Shown: piece by piece, positions 15,872 to 24,826 of the stretch | Layout: each line of letters starts with the position of its first letter | Position numbering within the stretch: the first letter of the stretch is position 1 | Assembly: GCA_963728365.1 (NCBI GenBank) | Contig: CAVSJI010000001.1 | Coordinates: 558,001 to 622,000, forward strand | Direction of reading: 5' to 3' | Length of the DNA: 64,000 nucleotides | DNA from: VRUE01 sp963728365 | Lineage (GTDB): Bacteria; Actinomycetota; Thermoleophilia; Solirubrobacterales; 70-9 | Position numbers and translations under genes: made by a program | The notes under the pieces: model-generated | Told to the model about the DNA's origin: nothing | The model's input: only the letters and a program-made list of their open reading frames with translations | Databases searched by the model: none

Positions 15872-16867
15872 TCACTGGCCGCAGGTGTCCGGGGATTTGC
15901 CGCCCGCGGCTTCGCGGGCCTTGTTGTAGCGGGCTACGTCGGCTTCGAATTCGACTTCGGCGCGGGAGAAGGCGAGGCCACCGCAGGTGCCGGGCTTGGC
16001 CACGTAAAAGAGATAGCCGACCCTGGCGGGGTGGGCTGCCGCCTCGATCGAGGCGAGGCCCGGGCTGCCGATCGGCCCCGGCGGCAGGCCGGCGTGGGTG
16101 CGCGTGTTGTAGGGCGAGTCGACCGCGAGCTCGGATTCGGTCAGCGGCCGGGTGTAGTTGCCCGTGGCGAAGCGGGTCGTCGCGTCGATCCCCAGCGGCA
16201 TGCCTTCGTGCAGGCGGTTGTAGATCACCGCGGCGACGAGCTTGCGCTGCTCCGGCTGGCCCGCCTCGCGCTCGATCATCGAGGCGATCGTCAGCACGTC
16301 GTAGGTGGTCAGGTTCTTCGAGCGGGCGTATGCCATGTCGACGCCCTCGATGCGCCGCTTGAAGTCTTCGAGCTGGAACTGGACCAGATCGCGTGCCGGG
16401 GCGTGGCGGCGCAGCTCGAAGGTGTCGGGGAAGAGAAAGCCCTCGAGGTTCCTGGCCTTGGCGCCGCCGTACCTGGCGGGGTTGAGGAAGCGCGAGCGCA
16501 CGCTGGCCTTCTCGTAGCTGCCGCGCAGGCCGTCTTCCTTGGCGAGCCGCGCAGCCTGGGCGCGGCTGTAGCCCTCGGGGATCGTCACGGTCACCGTCTT
16601 GACCACGACCGGGGCCGGCGTGCTGCGGTGGAAGTGGCGGTAGGCGAGGGCCGCGATCGCGGCGACGCCGAGCAGGACGGCGGCGAGGCCGATCGCGAGG
16701 CCGAGCCGGCGGTGGCGACCGGCGGGACCGGCGGGCGCCGCAGACGCCCTTGGCGCCGCGGGCGTCGCCTTGGGCGTGGGCCCGGGGGGCGCGCCGGCAG
16801 CGTTGCGTTTCGCTTCGCGCTCGCGCCGGCGCCGCTCGCGCTCGGCGGCGAGCTGCTCCTCACTCAT
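15872..16867 (-). CDS. mltG: Endolytic murein transglycosylase MltG
   Basis: Inner-membrane lytic transglycosylase that cuts nascent glycan strands and sets their length. The 331 residues have a charged cytoplasmic head (1-52, rich in Glu/Arg then Ala/Pro), one membrane segment (about 53-77), a LysM-like part with VTIPEGYSRAQAARLA, and the YceG catalytic domain. The catalytic Glu is in IASMIEREAGQ, followed by VIYNRLHEGMPLGID and SPYNTRTHAGLPPGPIGSPG, all strongly conserved. It overlaps ruvX by 8 nt upstream. The alaS-ruvX-mltG-aroE order is a frequent actinobacterial arrangement. Confidence 0.93.
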   Translation of the reverse strand: MSEEQLAAERERRRREREAKRNAAGAPPGPTPKATPAAPRASAAPAGPAGRHRRLGLAIGLAAVLLGVAAIAALAYRHFHRSTPAPVVVKTVTVTIPEGYSRAQAARLAKEDGLRGSYEKASVRSRFLNPARYGGAKARNLEGFLFPDTFELRRHAPARDLVQFQLEDFKRRIEGVDMAYARSKNLTTYDVLTIASMIEREAGQPEQRKLVAAVIYNRLHEGMPLGIDATTRFATGNYTRPLTESELAVDSPYNTRTHAGLPPGPIGSPGLASIEAAAHPARVGYLFYVAKPGTCGGLAFSRAEVEFEADVARYNKAREAAGGKSPDTCGQ

Positions 16868-17264
16868 CGGGTCGCTCTTCGATCGCGGCGCGCCCCGCCA
16901 GGTAGGCCTGCAGCAGGTGCGCCGCGGCGAGCGAGTCGGGTGCGGCGGCGGCGCCCTCGCGCTTGCTCGCCTCCGCCATCCGCGTCGTCAACCGCTCGTC
17001 GTAGGTCTCCACTGGAATCTCGAGCATCCCCTCCAGTTCCTTGGCGAAGCCGCGGGCCAGGGCGGCCTGGCTGCCTTCCTCGCCGCTCAGGTGCAGGGGC
17101 AGGCCGACGACGACAAGCTCCACCGCGTGCTTGGAGACCAGCTCGGCGACGGCGCGGGCGCCCGGCGGTTCGATCACCGGCAGCGGCGTCGCCAGGGTGC
17201 CGCTCGGGTCCGAGAGCGCGCAGCCGATGCGGGCCGTGCCGTGGTCGAGGGCGAGGACGCGCAT
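16860..17264 (-). CDS. ruvX: Putative Holliday junction resolvase RuvX (YqgF)
   Basis: A 134-residue RNase H-fold protein implicated in pre-16S rRNA 5'-end processing and possibly junction resolution. Motifs are LALDHGTARIGCALSD (catalytic Asp and Gly-rich strand), VVGLPLHLSGEEG (second strand with Glu) and the C-terminal ETYDERLTT followed by D-S-L-A-A-A-H-L-L-Q. The start is the ATG at 17264, two bases after alaS. In this position after alaS it is the standard neighbour. Confidence 0.92.
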   Translation of the reverse strand: MRVLALDHGTARIGCALSDPSGTLATPLPVIEPPGARAVAELVSKHAVELVVVGLPLHLSGEEGSQAALARGFAKELEGMLEIPVETYDERLTTRMAEASKREGAAAAPDSLAAAHLLQAYLAGRAAIEERPDE

Positions 17265-17266
17265 GC

Positions 17267-19882
17267 CTAGGCGGCCGCTCCCTCGAAGACGGCACGGGCA
17301 GCCGCCAGCGCCTCGTCGAGCCTGCTCGGGTCCTTGCCGCCGGCCTGCGCCATGTCGTCGCGACCGCCGCCGCCGCCACCGACGATCGGCGCGGCCTCGC
17401 GCACGGCGGCGGCCGCCGAGAGGCCGCGGGCGACGGCGCTCTTGGAGACCAGCGCGACCAGCGCGACCTTGTCGCCGTCGCCCCCGCCCAGGGCGATCGC
17501 CGCGTCGCCTCCCAGCTTCGATTGCACCCGGTTGGCCAGCTCGAGCAGCTGCCTCTGGTCGGCGAGCGGGGCGCGCTCGGCGACGACCTTGACGCCGTTG
17601 ACGTCGGCCGCCGCGGTGACGAGCCGCTCGGCCTCCTCGCCGAGCAGCTGCTTCTGCGCCTGCTGGGCGCCCTCGCCCGCCTCGCGCAGCCGCTCGGCGG
17701 CGCGGCGCGCGGCGGCCACCGGGTCCTGCGGGGAGCCGAGCAGCTCGCCGACCTCGGCCAGCGAAGTCTCGCGGCCGCGGAACCAGTCGATCGCCGCCGG
17801 GCCGCTGAGCGCCTCGATGCGGCGCACGTTGGCGGCGCTCGAGCCCTCGGAGACGATCTTGAAGATGCCGACCTCGGCCGTGTTGGCGACGTGGGTGCCG
17901 CCACAGAGCTCGCGCGAGACCCCGTCGACCTCGACCACCCGCACCCACTCGCCGTACTTCTCGCCGAAGAGCGCCATCGCCCCGAGCTTCTCCGCCTCGG
18001 CGCGCTCCATCTCCAGCCAGCGCACCGGCCGGCTGGCGGCGATCCACTCGTTGACCCGGCCCTCGACCTCGCGCAGCTCATCGGCAGCGAGGCCCTGACC
18101 GTGGGTAAAGTCGAAGCGCAGCTTGTCGGGACGCACCGCCGAGCCGGCCTGGCGCACGTGGGTGCCGAGCCGTTCGCGCAGCGCCGCGTGCAGGAGGTGG
18201 GTGACGGTGTGGTTGCGCATCGTCGCGTGGCGGGTCTCATGATCCACCTCCGCCTCGACGTGCGTGGAGGGGTCGTGTTCGCCCTCGAGCAGCAGGGCCT
18301 GGTCCTCGCCTACCCGGTAGACGTCGCACACGTTGAGCTCGACGCCGTTCTGGCGCAGCACGCCGCTGTCGGCGACCTGGCCGCCCCCCTCGGCGTAGAA
18401 GGGGCTCTCCTCGAGCTTGACCAGGAAGGAACCGTCGAGCCGCTCGACCGCGGCGACGCCGGTCTCGACCCGCAGCGTCTCGTAGCCGACGAAGCGGCTC
18501 GGCGGCGCGGCGGCAGCGAAGGCGGCGACCCGCTCGTGCGTGTTCTCGGCGCCGTGGGCCGTGGCGGCGCCCATCCGCGCCCGCTGGCGCTGCTCCTCCA
18601 TCAGCTCCTGGAAGCCGGCGTCGTCGACCGAGAGGCCGCGCTGGGCGAGCAGCTCACGGGTCAGGTCGTAGGGGAAGCCGTAGGTGTCGTGCAGCTTGAA
18701 GGCATCGGCGGCGTCGATCCAGGAGGTCTCGGACTCCTTGGCCGCGGTGACCAGCTCCTCGAGCATCGCCAAGCCGCGCTCCAGGGTGCGGCCGAAGCTC
18801 TCCTCCTCGTCGCCGACCCAGCGGGCGATCGTCTCGCGCTCGGCGGCGAGCTCGGGGTAGGCCTCGCCCATGATCTCGATCGTGCGCTCGGCGAAGCGGC
18901 CCAGCCAGGGCGAGGAGAGGCCGAGCGTGCGGCCCTGCTGGATCGCGCGGCGCATGATCCGGCGCAGGATGTATCCGCGATCCTCGTTGGAGGGCACTAC
19001 GCCGTCGGCGATCAGGAAGCTGGCGCCGCGGGCGTGGTCGGCGACGATCCGCATCGCCCGGGTGACGGCGCCGCCCTCGGCGTAGGAGCGTCCGGAGATC
19101 TCCTCGGCGAGGTCGACCAGCGGCCGGACCAGGTCGGTCTCGAAGACCGAGGGGACGCCCTGGAGGACCGCCGCCATCCGGTCGAGTCCCATGCCGGTGT
19201 CGATGTTGCGCATCGGCAGCTCGGTCAGCGAGCCGTCCTCGCCGAGGTCGTAGCTCATGAAGACGTGGTTCCAGAACTCGAGGAAGCGGTCGGTGTCGTC
19301 GCCGGGCCGCTCGCCCTCGGCGCCGAACTCGACCCCGCGATCGAGGTAGAGCTCCGAGCAGGGGCCGCAGGGGCCGCTCGGGCCCGCCTGCCAGAAGTTG
19401 TCGGAGCGGCCGAGGCGGACGATGCGCTCGTCGGGCAGGCCGGCCTGCCGCCAGATCTCGATCGCCTCCTCGTCGGGCCCGAGCCCGAGCTCCTCGTCGC
19501 CGCCGAAAACCGTCACCCAGATCCGCTCGGGGTCCATGCCGAAGCCCTGCGTGGAGAGCTCCCAGCCCCAGGGGATCGACTCCTCCTTGAAGTAGTCGCC
19601 GAAGCTCCAGTTGCCGAGCATCTCGAAGAAGGTGAGGTGGCGGGCGGTGTTGCCGACCTCGTCGATGTCGGTCGTGCGGAAGCACTTCTGCACGTCGGCG
19701 AGGCGGCGGCCGGGCGGCTCCTCGCGACCGAGGAAGTAGGGCTTCAAGGGCTGCATTCCGGCCGTGGTGAGCAGCACCGAGGGGTCGTGGACGGAGGGCA
19801 CCAGCGAGGCTGACGGCACGATCTTGTGCCCGCGCTCCTCGAAGAAGGAGAGGTAGGTCTGACGGATCTCGCTGGCTTTCAT
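17267..19882 (-). CDS. alaS: Alanine--tRNA ligase
   Basis: The 871-residue enzyme charges tRNA-Ala and edits mischarged Ser/Gly. The class II catalytic core begins SEIRQTYLSFFEERGHKIVP and includes TFFEMLGNWSFGDYF and the GMGLDRMAAVLQG motif. The editing domain carries HTVTHLLHAALRERLG and CGGTHVANTAEVG (zinc ligands). The C-Ala domain ends with a Gly-rich GGGGGGRDDMAQAGGKD patch. The full length is typical. It is the first gene of a long minus-strand cluster; the promoter should lie in 19883-20004, shared with the divergent sigma-factor gene. Confidence 0.96.
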   Translation of the reverse strand: MKASEIRQTYLSFFEERGHKIVPSASLVPSVHDPSVLLTTAGMQPLKPYFLGREEPPGRRLADVQKCFRTTDIDEVGNTARHLTFFEMLGNWSFGDYFKEESIPWGWELSTQGFGMDPERIWVTVFGGDEELGLGPDEEAIEIWRQAGLPDERIVRLGRSDNFWQAGPSGPCGPCSELYLDRGVEFGAEGERPGDDTDRFLEFWNHVFMSYDLGEDGSLTELPMRNIDTGMGLDRMAAVLQGVPSVFETDLVRPLVDLAEEISGRSYAEGGAVTRAMRIVADHARGASFLIADGVVPSNEDRGYILRRIMRRAIQQGRTLGLSSPWLGRFAERTIEIMGEAYPELAAERETIARWVGDEEESFGRTLERGLAMLEELVTAAKESETSWIDAADAFKLHDTYGFPYDLTRELLAQRGLSVDDAGFQELMEEQRQRARMGAATAHGAENTHERVAAFAAAAPPSRFVGYETLRVETGVAAVERLDGSFLVKLEESPFYAEGGGQVADSGVLRQNGVELNVCDVYRVGEDQALLLEGEHDPSTHVEAEVDHETRHATMRNHTVTHLLHAALRERLGTHVRQAGSAVRPDKLRFDFTHGQGLAADELREVEGRVNEWIAASRPVRWLEMERAEAEKLGAMALFGEKYGEWVRVVEVDGVSRELCGGTHVANTAEVGIFKIVSEGSSAANVRRIEALSGPAAIDWFRGRETSLAEVGELLGSPQDPVAAARRAAERLREAGEGAQQAQKQLLGEEAERLVTAAADVNGVKVVAERAPLADQRQLLELANRVQSKLGGDAAIALGGGDGDKVALVALVSKSAVARGLSAAAAVREAAPIVGGGGGGRDDMAQAGGKDPSRLDEALAAARAVFEGAAA

Positions 19883-20004
19883 CGAAGGCAGAGCCTAGGC
19901 GGCGGCGCGCTCCTGCGCAGTATTGCCGCTCGGCGCGGCTTGGACCTGACGCGCGGCGCCCTCAGCCGTTGGGGAAGCGAGGGCTATGCACGTACGCTTT
20001 CGAC

Positions 20005-21399
20005 GTGAAGGAGCTGGACTTCGAGGAGATCTTCGAGCGCTACCACCAAGCGCTCTACCGATTCTGCCTCTCGATCCTCGGCAACCCCGAGGACGCGCGG
20101 GAAGCGCTGCAGAACACGATGGTCAAGGCACTGCGGGCGCTGCCGGGCGAGCAGCGCGAGATCCAGCTCAAGCCGTGGCTCTATCGGGTGGCGCGCAACG
20201 AGTCGATCGACCTGTTGCGGCGACGGCCGCGGGTCGGCGAGCTCGACGCGGAGCTCGCGGCCTCCGCCGGCGAATTGGCGGAGGACGCGGAGCTGCGCGA
20301 GCGGCTGCGAACCCTGCTAGCCGATCTGGGCGAGCTGCCGGAGCGCCAGCGAGCCGCCTTGGTGATGCGCGAGCTCGGCGGACTGGACTTCGACGAGATC
20401 GGCGCGGCGTTCGAGACCTCGGGATCGGCCGCCCGGCAGACGGTCTACGAAGCACGACTCAGTCTCCAACAGCTGAAAGCAGGGCGTGAGATGAGCTGCG
20501 AGAGGGTGCGCTGGGAGCTTTCCGCCGAGGACGGCCGGATCACTCGTCGCCGCGACATCCAGGCGCACCTGCGCGACTGCGGGGAGTGCCGCGCCTTCCG
20601 GGACGCGATCGCCTCCCGGCGCGAAGACCTCGCTGCGCTGGCGCCGCTGCCCGCCGTTGCCTCGGCCGGCCTGTTGCAGGCGATCCTCGGTGGCAAGGCC
20701 GCGGGCGCCGGCAGCGCCGCGGTCGGTGGCGCGGTCGGAAAACTGGCGGCAACCTCGACCTTGGTCAAGTCGGTAGCGACGGTGGCGGTGGTTGCGGCGG
20801 TCGCCGTGCCCGCCGCCGACCGGGGCGGGCTGGTCCACACCGGGTTGTTCGGCTCCGGGTCGAGTCCCGCGCGGACCGGCGAGAGCCCGGGCGACGGCGG
20901 CGACTCAAGCGGCACGGGGGCCGCAAGCGACAGGCCCGTGAGAGGCGCCGGCGGAAGCGACGCGGGAGCGGCCGGCGGCCCAGCCGGGCAGCGCACGGCA
21001 GGACCTGGGACCGAGCGGAACAGCGCCCGCTCACGAGCCACCCAGACCGCCCCGACGTCCGCAACGGCGATTCCCGGAGGCCAAGACAGCCCCCGCTCCG
21101 CTCAATTGCCCGTGCAGTCCGCGCACGGCCAGGAAACCGCGGTGGCGCACGGTGGCGGTCGCGGCTCCGCCGGCTCCCGCTCCCAGGGCGGAGCACATGC
21201 GCCGAGCGCCCCGTCGGCACATGAACCGTCGCATCCGTCCCCCGCCCCGACGGCGGGAGGCAAGCCGGCGACTCGGTCACCCGTCCAGACTCCGGCCGTC
21301 ATCCCTGACAAAGGCAGCGAAGCGCCGTTGAAGCCCACGAACGGGAATCCAGGCAACCCCGAAGAACCGGGTGCCGGAAAAGCGAAGGAGGAACGATGA
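20005..21399 (+). CDS. ECF sigma factor fused to anti-sigma-like zinc domain and membrane anchor
   Basis: From the GTG at 20005, 464 residues. Residues 7-75 are sigma region 2 (FERYHQALYRFCLSILGNPE...LYRVARNESIDLLRRR). Residues 105-158 are region 4 (LPERQRAALVMRELGGLDFDEIGAAF). A zinc-binding anti-sigma motif H-x3-C-x2-C follows at 188-195 (HLRDCGEC), with C165 before it. Residues 253-270 are a membrane segment, and about 190 residues of Ser/Gly/Pro/Ala-rich sequence would lie outside. A sigma factor joined to its own ZAS domain and anchor resembles the ECF groups with C-terminal extensions. I infer that it stays at the membrane until a signal frees it. A TTG at 19969 is a weaker start. The stop overlaps the next gene by 4 nt. 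Confidence 0.8.
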   Translation: MKELDFEEIFERYHQALYRFCLSILGNPEDAREALQNTMVKALRALPGEQREIQLKPWLYRVARNESIDLLRRRPRVGELDAELAASAGELAEDAELRERLRTLLADLGELPERQRAALVMRELGGLDFDEIGAAFETSGSAARQTVYEARLSLQQLKAGREMSCERVRWELSAEDGRITRRRDIQAHLRDCGECRAFRDAIASRREDLAALAPLPAVASAGLLQAILGGKAAGAGSAAVGGAVGKLAATSTLVKSVATVAVVAAVAVPAADRGGLVHTGLFGSGSSPARTGESPGDGGDSSGTGAASDRPVRGAGGSDAGAAGGPAGQRTAGPGTERNSARSRATQTAPTSATAIPGGQDSPRSAQLPVQSAHGQETAVAHGGGRGSAGSRSQGGAHAPSAPSAHEPSHPSPAPTAGGKPATRSPVQTPAVIPDKGSEAPLKPTNGNPGNPEEPGAGKAKEER

Positions 21400-21923
21400 G
21401 AACGCTGCTCAAGACAATGCTCGTCGTCGGGGCTCTGGCGCTGAGCGCCGCGCCGGCTCTCGCCCACGGCAAGCCGGAAAACGCCCCGCCGGGCGAACAG
21501 GGGACCCCCGCCAACGAACACGCCAACGGGAGCCAGGGCCAGAACGGCAACGGGCCGAACTACCAGCCCGCCGAACCGCCTCCGGGTCCGAAGGCCGGGC
21601 TGCCCGAAAAGGCCAAGGCCTACGGCCGCTATTGCAAAGGCGCTGGCGCCAGCCGCAAGCACGTCAAGGACGAGAAGGGAACGCCGTTCAGCCAGTGCGT
21701 GACCGGGCTGGCCAAGGCGGCGAACCATGAGCACATGAACCCGCACCGCGCCTGCAAGGACGTGAGCAAGGAACACGTCGAAGGCCAGAAGGGCACGCCC
21801 TATAGCCAGTGCGTTACCGGGGTCGCGCACCTGCGTCGCGAAGAAAAGCGCGAAGCGCGTGAAAAGCGTCGCGAAGAACGCGAAGAGCAGGCCGAAGAAG
21901 AACAGGGAGAAGGCGAAGCGTGA
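21396..21923 (+). CDS. Secreted protein with two Cys-bounded repeats
   Basis: 175 residues: signal peptide 1-23 (cleavage after ALA), a Gly/Asn/Pro-rich linker with NGSQGQNGNG, then two related segments. The first runs from YCKGAGASRKHVKDEKGTPF to SQCVTG, the second from ACKDVSKEHVEGQKGTPY to SQCVTG. Each has two Cys with the same spacing and a shared KGTPxSQCVTG end, suggesting an internal duplication with one disulfide each. The C-terminus is a highly charged Arg/Glu helix. It overlaps the sigma gene by 4 nt and is almost certainly co-expressed. I do not recognise the family. Export and the tandem repeats suggest an envelope structural or sensing partner. Confidence 0.75.
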   Translation: MRTLLKTMLVVGALALSAAPALAHGKPENAPPGEQGTPANEHANGSQGQNGNGPNYQPAEPPPGPKAGLPEKAKAYGRYCKGAGASRKHVKDEKGTPFSQCVTGLAKAANHEHMNPHRACKDVSKEHVEGQKGTPYSQCVTGVAHLRREEKREAREKRREEREEQAEEEQGEGEA

Positions 21924-21960
21924 GCCTCGCCCGAACGCTCGGCGCTTACTTCGCCGGCCT

Positions 21961-23415
21961 CTACCTGGCGCCGGCGGCAATGCGACCGTGGCCGACGATC
22001 GCCTCGCCGGAGAGCAGCACCGCCGTCTGCCCCGGCGAGACGCCGGCGAACTCCTCGCCCAGCAGCACCTCGAGCGCCGCGTGCGCTCCGGTCCCCGTGG
22101 CGGTCAACGCCGCGGGGACCGGGCGCGCCCGGTAGCGCAGGCGCACGGCGTCGACGGCGGCGCCGTCGCGGTGCAGGACGGCGTTGCGGAGGTGGACGCT
22201 GCGCGCCAGCAGCTCCCGCCGGGGGCCGACGGTCACCGTGTTCGTCGCCGCGTCGGTGGCGAGCACGTACATCGGCTCCTCGGCGCCGCCGCCGATGCCG
22301 CGCCGCTGGCCGACCGTGAAGTGGTGATGACCGCGGTGGCGGCCGATCGGGCGACCTCCGCGGTCGACCAGGTCGCCCTCGCGCTCGCCGAGGCCGGCGT
22401 GGCGGCGCAGGAACTCGGTCTTGCCCTGGCCGGAGAGGAAGCAGAGGTCCTGGCTCTCGGGCTTTCGGGCGACGGCGAGGCCGTGGCGGGCCGCGATCTC
22501 GCGAACCTCCGGCTTGGTCAGCTCGGTGAGCGGGAAGCGCAGGCGGCCGAGCAGAGCCGGGGGCATCGCGGCAAGCATGTAGCTCTGATCCTTGCTCTCG
22601 TCGGCGGCGGCGGCGAGCAGCGGCCCGTCGCCGTCCTCGACGATGCGCGCGTAGTGACCGGTGACCAGGTGGGTGGCGCCGAGCCGCTCGGCAAGGTCGA
22701 CCATCGCCGCGATCCGCACCTCGCCGTTGCAGACGATGCAGGGATTGGGCGTGGTGCCGGCCGCGTAGCCGGAGAGGAACTCGGCGACGACGCGGCCGCG
22801 GAACTCCTCCTCGAGGTCGAGGGTCAGATGCGGGATGCCCAGCGAGTGGGCGAGCGAGCGGGCGCCGAGCACCGCCTCCGGCGAGCAGCAGGCCTTTGCC
22901 CCGTCGGTGTCGGGGTCGGCCCAGAGCTTCAGCGTCACCCCCACGACCTCCGCCCCACGCTCGCCTTCGAGCAATGCCGCGACGGCGCTGTCGACCCCGC
23001 CCGACATGGCGACCAGGACCCGATCGCCGTTCGGCTCGGCGAGGCGGCGCTCCGACGCGGCGACCTGGGCCAGCGCCCGGTGCAGCGCGTCGGCCGCCAG
23101 CTGCGCGGCGTGGCGCTTGGCCGGGGTCAGCCCGCCGATCGCGGCGTCAACCTCGTCGGTCCCAATCGCGGCGGCCTCGAGCACGGGTGCCCCCTCGACC
23201 ATCTCAGCCACGGCCGCCGTCGCGGCCCGAGTCGCCCCGCAGCCCTCGGTCCCGAAGGTCACGGCCTCGACGCAGCCGCCCTCGGCAACCCGAATCGAGA
23301 GCCGCGAGAGATCTCCACAAGCGGCCCCACCCGCGGCGCCGGTAAAGGCACCCTCGGGTGCCGCACCCTCGCGCGTGCGGTCATGCAGGTAGGCGTCGAA
23401 GAGCTCCCGGCTCAT
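21961..23415 (-). CDS. mnmA: NifU/IscU-like scaffold fused to tRNA-U34 2-thiouridylase MnmA
   Basis: The 484-residue protein has two parts. Residues 1 to about 120 resemble the IscU/NifU Fe-S scaffold: C33-G-D in GAACGDLSRLSIRV, C59 in GTEGCGATRAATA, and LTPAKRHAAQLAADAL, where the third scaffold Cys is replaced by Ala103 after the conserved His. Residues about 130-484 are MnmA: PP-loop VAMSGGVDSAVAALL, catalytic-Cys context TTPNPCIVCN, VTGHYARI, SQDLCFLSG with the second Cys, and FTVGQRRGI. MnmA thiolates U34 of tRNA-Lys/Glu/Gln using sulfur passed from a cysteine desulfurase. The fused domain may bring sulfur or a cluster directly. It overlaps the upstream DUF559 gene by 4 nt. Confidence 0.88.
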   Translation of the reverse strand: MSRELFDAYLHDRTREGAAPEGAFTGAAGGAACGDLSRLSIRVAEGGCVEAVTFGTEGCGATRAATAAVAEMVEGAPVLEAAAIGTDEVDAAIGGLTPAKRHAAQLAADALHRALAQVAASERRLAEPNGDRVLVAMSGGVDSAVAALLEGERGAEVVGVTLKLWADPDTDGAKACCSPEAVLGARSLAHSLGIPHLTLDLEEEFRGRVVAEFLSGYAAGTTPNPCIVCNGEVRIAAMVDLAERLGATHLVTGHYARIVEDGDGPLLAAAADESKDQSYMLAAMPPALLGRLRFPLTELTKPEVREIAARHGLAVARKPESQDLCFLSGQGKTEFLRRHAGLGEREGDLVDRGGRPIGRHRGHHHFTVGQRRGIGGGAEEPMYVLATDAATNTVTVGPRRELLARSVHLRNAVLHRDGAAVDAVRLRYRARPVPAALTATGTGAHAALEVLLGEEFAGVSPGQTAVLLSGEAIVGHGRIAAGAR

Positions 23416-24386
23416 TGCCTAAGGGTAGGAGCCGCCGCCGCCCCGCGCAGAATCGCGCGCAGATCGGCAATCACCGCCGCCGGATCGTCGCGCAGCTGTC
23501 GCCAGGTAATCCGCACCACCCGCCACCCCGCCGCCTGCAGCAGCCGGTCCTTCTCCCGATCTCGCTCAAACGCCCGCCGAGTCCCGTGCACGGCCGCTCC
23601 ATCCAGCTCGACGATCACCCGCTCCGCAGCCCAGAGGCAGTCGACATTGAAGAACCGCCCGCGCACGGAGATATCGACGTTCCGGCGTGGCCGAGGAAGA
23701 TCGGTCGCCGCAAGCAGCTCCGCAAACCGCCTCTCGAGCTCCTCGCGCGTGACCCCCCGAGTCGCGGCCCCATCGCCCAAAAGCTCGATCAGCTTGCGCC
23801 TGCCCGGCTTTCGCGGGTAACGCTGGAGGAGTTCCGGGATCGAGAGCTTGTCGGTGATTCCCCGCACTTCGATCTCGTTCACCATCCTCTCGACCACCGC
23901 CATGCTCGACATTCCGGCGACATCGAGCACCGTCCGCGGCGCCGACGTCACTGGAATGCCGTCCACGCGCGCAACCTCGTCCGGCGGCAACGAGCAGCAA
24001 TGCAGCGTCAGACCTGGTCGAATATGGCATCGCGTCGATCTCGTCACTTCGGGAACGATCGCCATCGTCGGCAGGATTCTCCACAAGCCCCCGGCCGACC
24101 GATGACTCAGGGCAGCGTCTGGGCCGCCGGAGAGGGCAGCTGCCATCCAACGGCTCTCTCGACTGTCCGGTCGATGACCGACCGCATAGACGCCCCGCTG
24201 GACACGCCGAAGTTGCCCGCGAGCGATCCGGCTCTCAATCGCGCTGCGTCTCATTCCCAACTCGAGCAGCTGGCGCCGAGCCACCACCCCGTGCTGAGCC
24301 TCCGCAAGCCCCCCAACGCGCTCATCAATCGAATCGAGCGTCGATTTTCCATGAATGAGAGGGGAAATCGACGCTTGATTCGACAT
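23412..24386 (-). CDS. DUF559-type protein with AbiEi-like N-terminal HTH
   Basis: From the ATG at 24386, 324 residues. The N-terminal 90 residues (GGLAEAQHGVVARRQLLELG, then RIARGQLRRVQRGVYAVGH) match the winged-helix head of AbiEi-like antitoxin proteins that is common in actinobacteria. The C-terminal 120 residues are the DUF559/MTES_1575 endonuclease-like fold: VDCLWAAERVIVELDGAAVHG, then FERDREKDRLLQAAGWRVVRITW, with D and E-x-D in PD-(D/E)XK-like positions. Such proteins are abundant stand-alone genes of unknown role, not proven nucleases. It overlaps the MnmA gene, and no abortive-infection toxin is adjacent, so I do not call it a defence gene. Confidence 0.75.
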   Translation of the reverse strand: MSNQASISPLIHGKSTLDSIDERVGGLAEAQHGVVARRQLLELGMRRSAIESRIARGQLRRVQRGVYAVGHRPDSRESRWMAAALSGGPDAALSHRSAGGLWRILPTMAIVPEVTRSTRCHIRPGLTLHCCSLPPDEVARVDGIPVTSAPRTVLDVAGMSSMAVVERMVNEIEVRGITDKLSIPELLQRYPRKPGRRKLIELLGDGAATRGVTREELERRFAELLAATDLPRPRRNVDISVRGRFFNVDCLWAAERVIVELDGAAVHGTRRAFERDREKDRLLQAAGWRVVRITWRQLRDDPAAVIADLRAILRGAAAAPTLRQ

Positions 24387-24826
24387 GGAGTCTGATCGTC
24401 GCCGGTCTCGACGCGCGTGTGGCGCGCTGGGTGTGCCAACTTCGTCACGAAGGACATGTAAGAGCCTGTCGAGGGAGGCTGAGGTGCGTGGCTGGCGCGC
24501 GCCGGACCAAGCGAGGCGGTCACGAGACGACTCCCGCGTAGCGGCGCTACGCGGGACGTCGGGGAGGGGCCGCATCGCGCAGCGTCCGCCGCCGCCGGGC
24601 GCGTGCCTCGGCCGACCGAGCCAGGCTCAAAGAGGCTCCAGCCCGCCGGTACCGCCTCTGGCTTTGATCCCTTGAAGTAAAGGGCGGGCGCCTCCTCGTA
24701 GTCCCACAGGACCAAGAGAGATCAGCTCCCATGCCGTTTGTGTTGGGTCAAACGGTGAGACGGCTCTCGCACGGGCTCGAGCCTCTGGGGCCAACCGTAC
24801 CACCGAGAGGCGCCCGTGGCGAGGGG
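24387..24826. other. 440-bp gap with hairpin, no gene recognised
   Basis: Lies upstream of two minus-strand genes. No frame has convincing protein character. It holds a 13-base palindrome, CTTCGTCACGAAG, near 24443 and a perfect hairpin at 24532-24556. GC composition is like the surroundings. A structured RNA or decayed gene is possible but I cannot name one. Confidence 0.3.
24532..24556. repeat. Perfect inverted repeat
   Basis: TCCCGCGTAGC and GCTACGCGGGA pair over 11 bp around a 3-base GGC loop. No U-tract follows. Its arms differ from the recurring palindrome family. Confidence 0.55.

Noticed and set aside
15746..19813. A 1355-codon open frame on the plus strand
   Set aside because: It is antisense to mltG, ruvX and alaS; long stop-free antisense frames are expected at this GC content and its translation is low-complexity.
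23412..24386. DUF559/AbiEi-like gene as part of an abortive-infection system
   Set aside because: No toxin partner is adjacent, it is coupled to the housekeeping mnmA gene, and such genes are numerous in these genomes.
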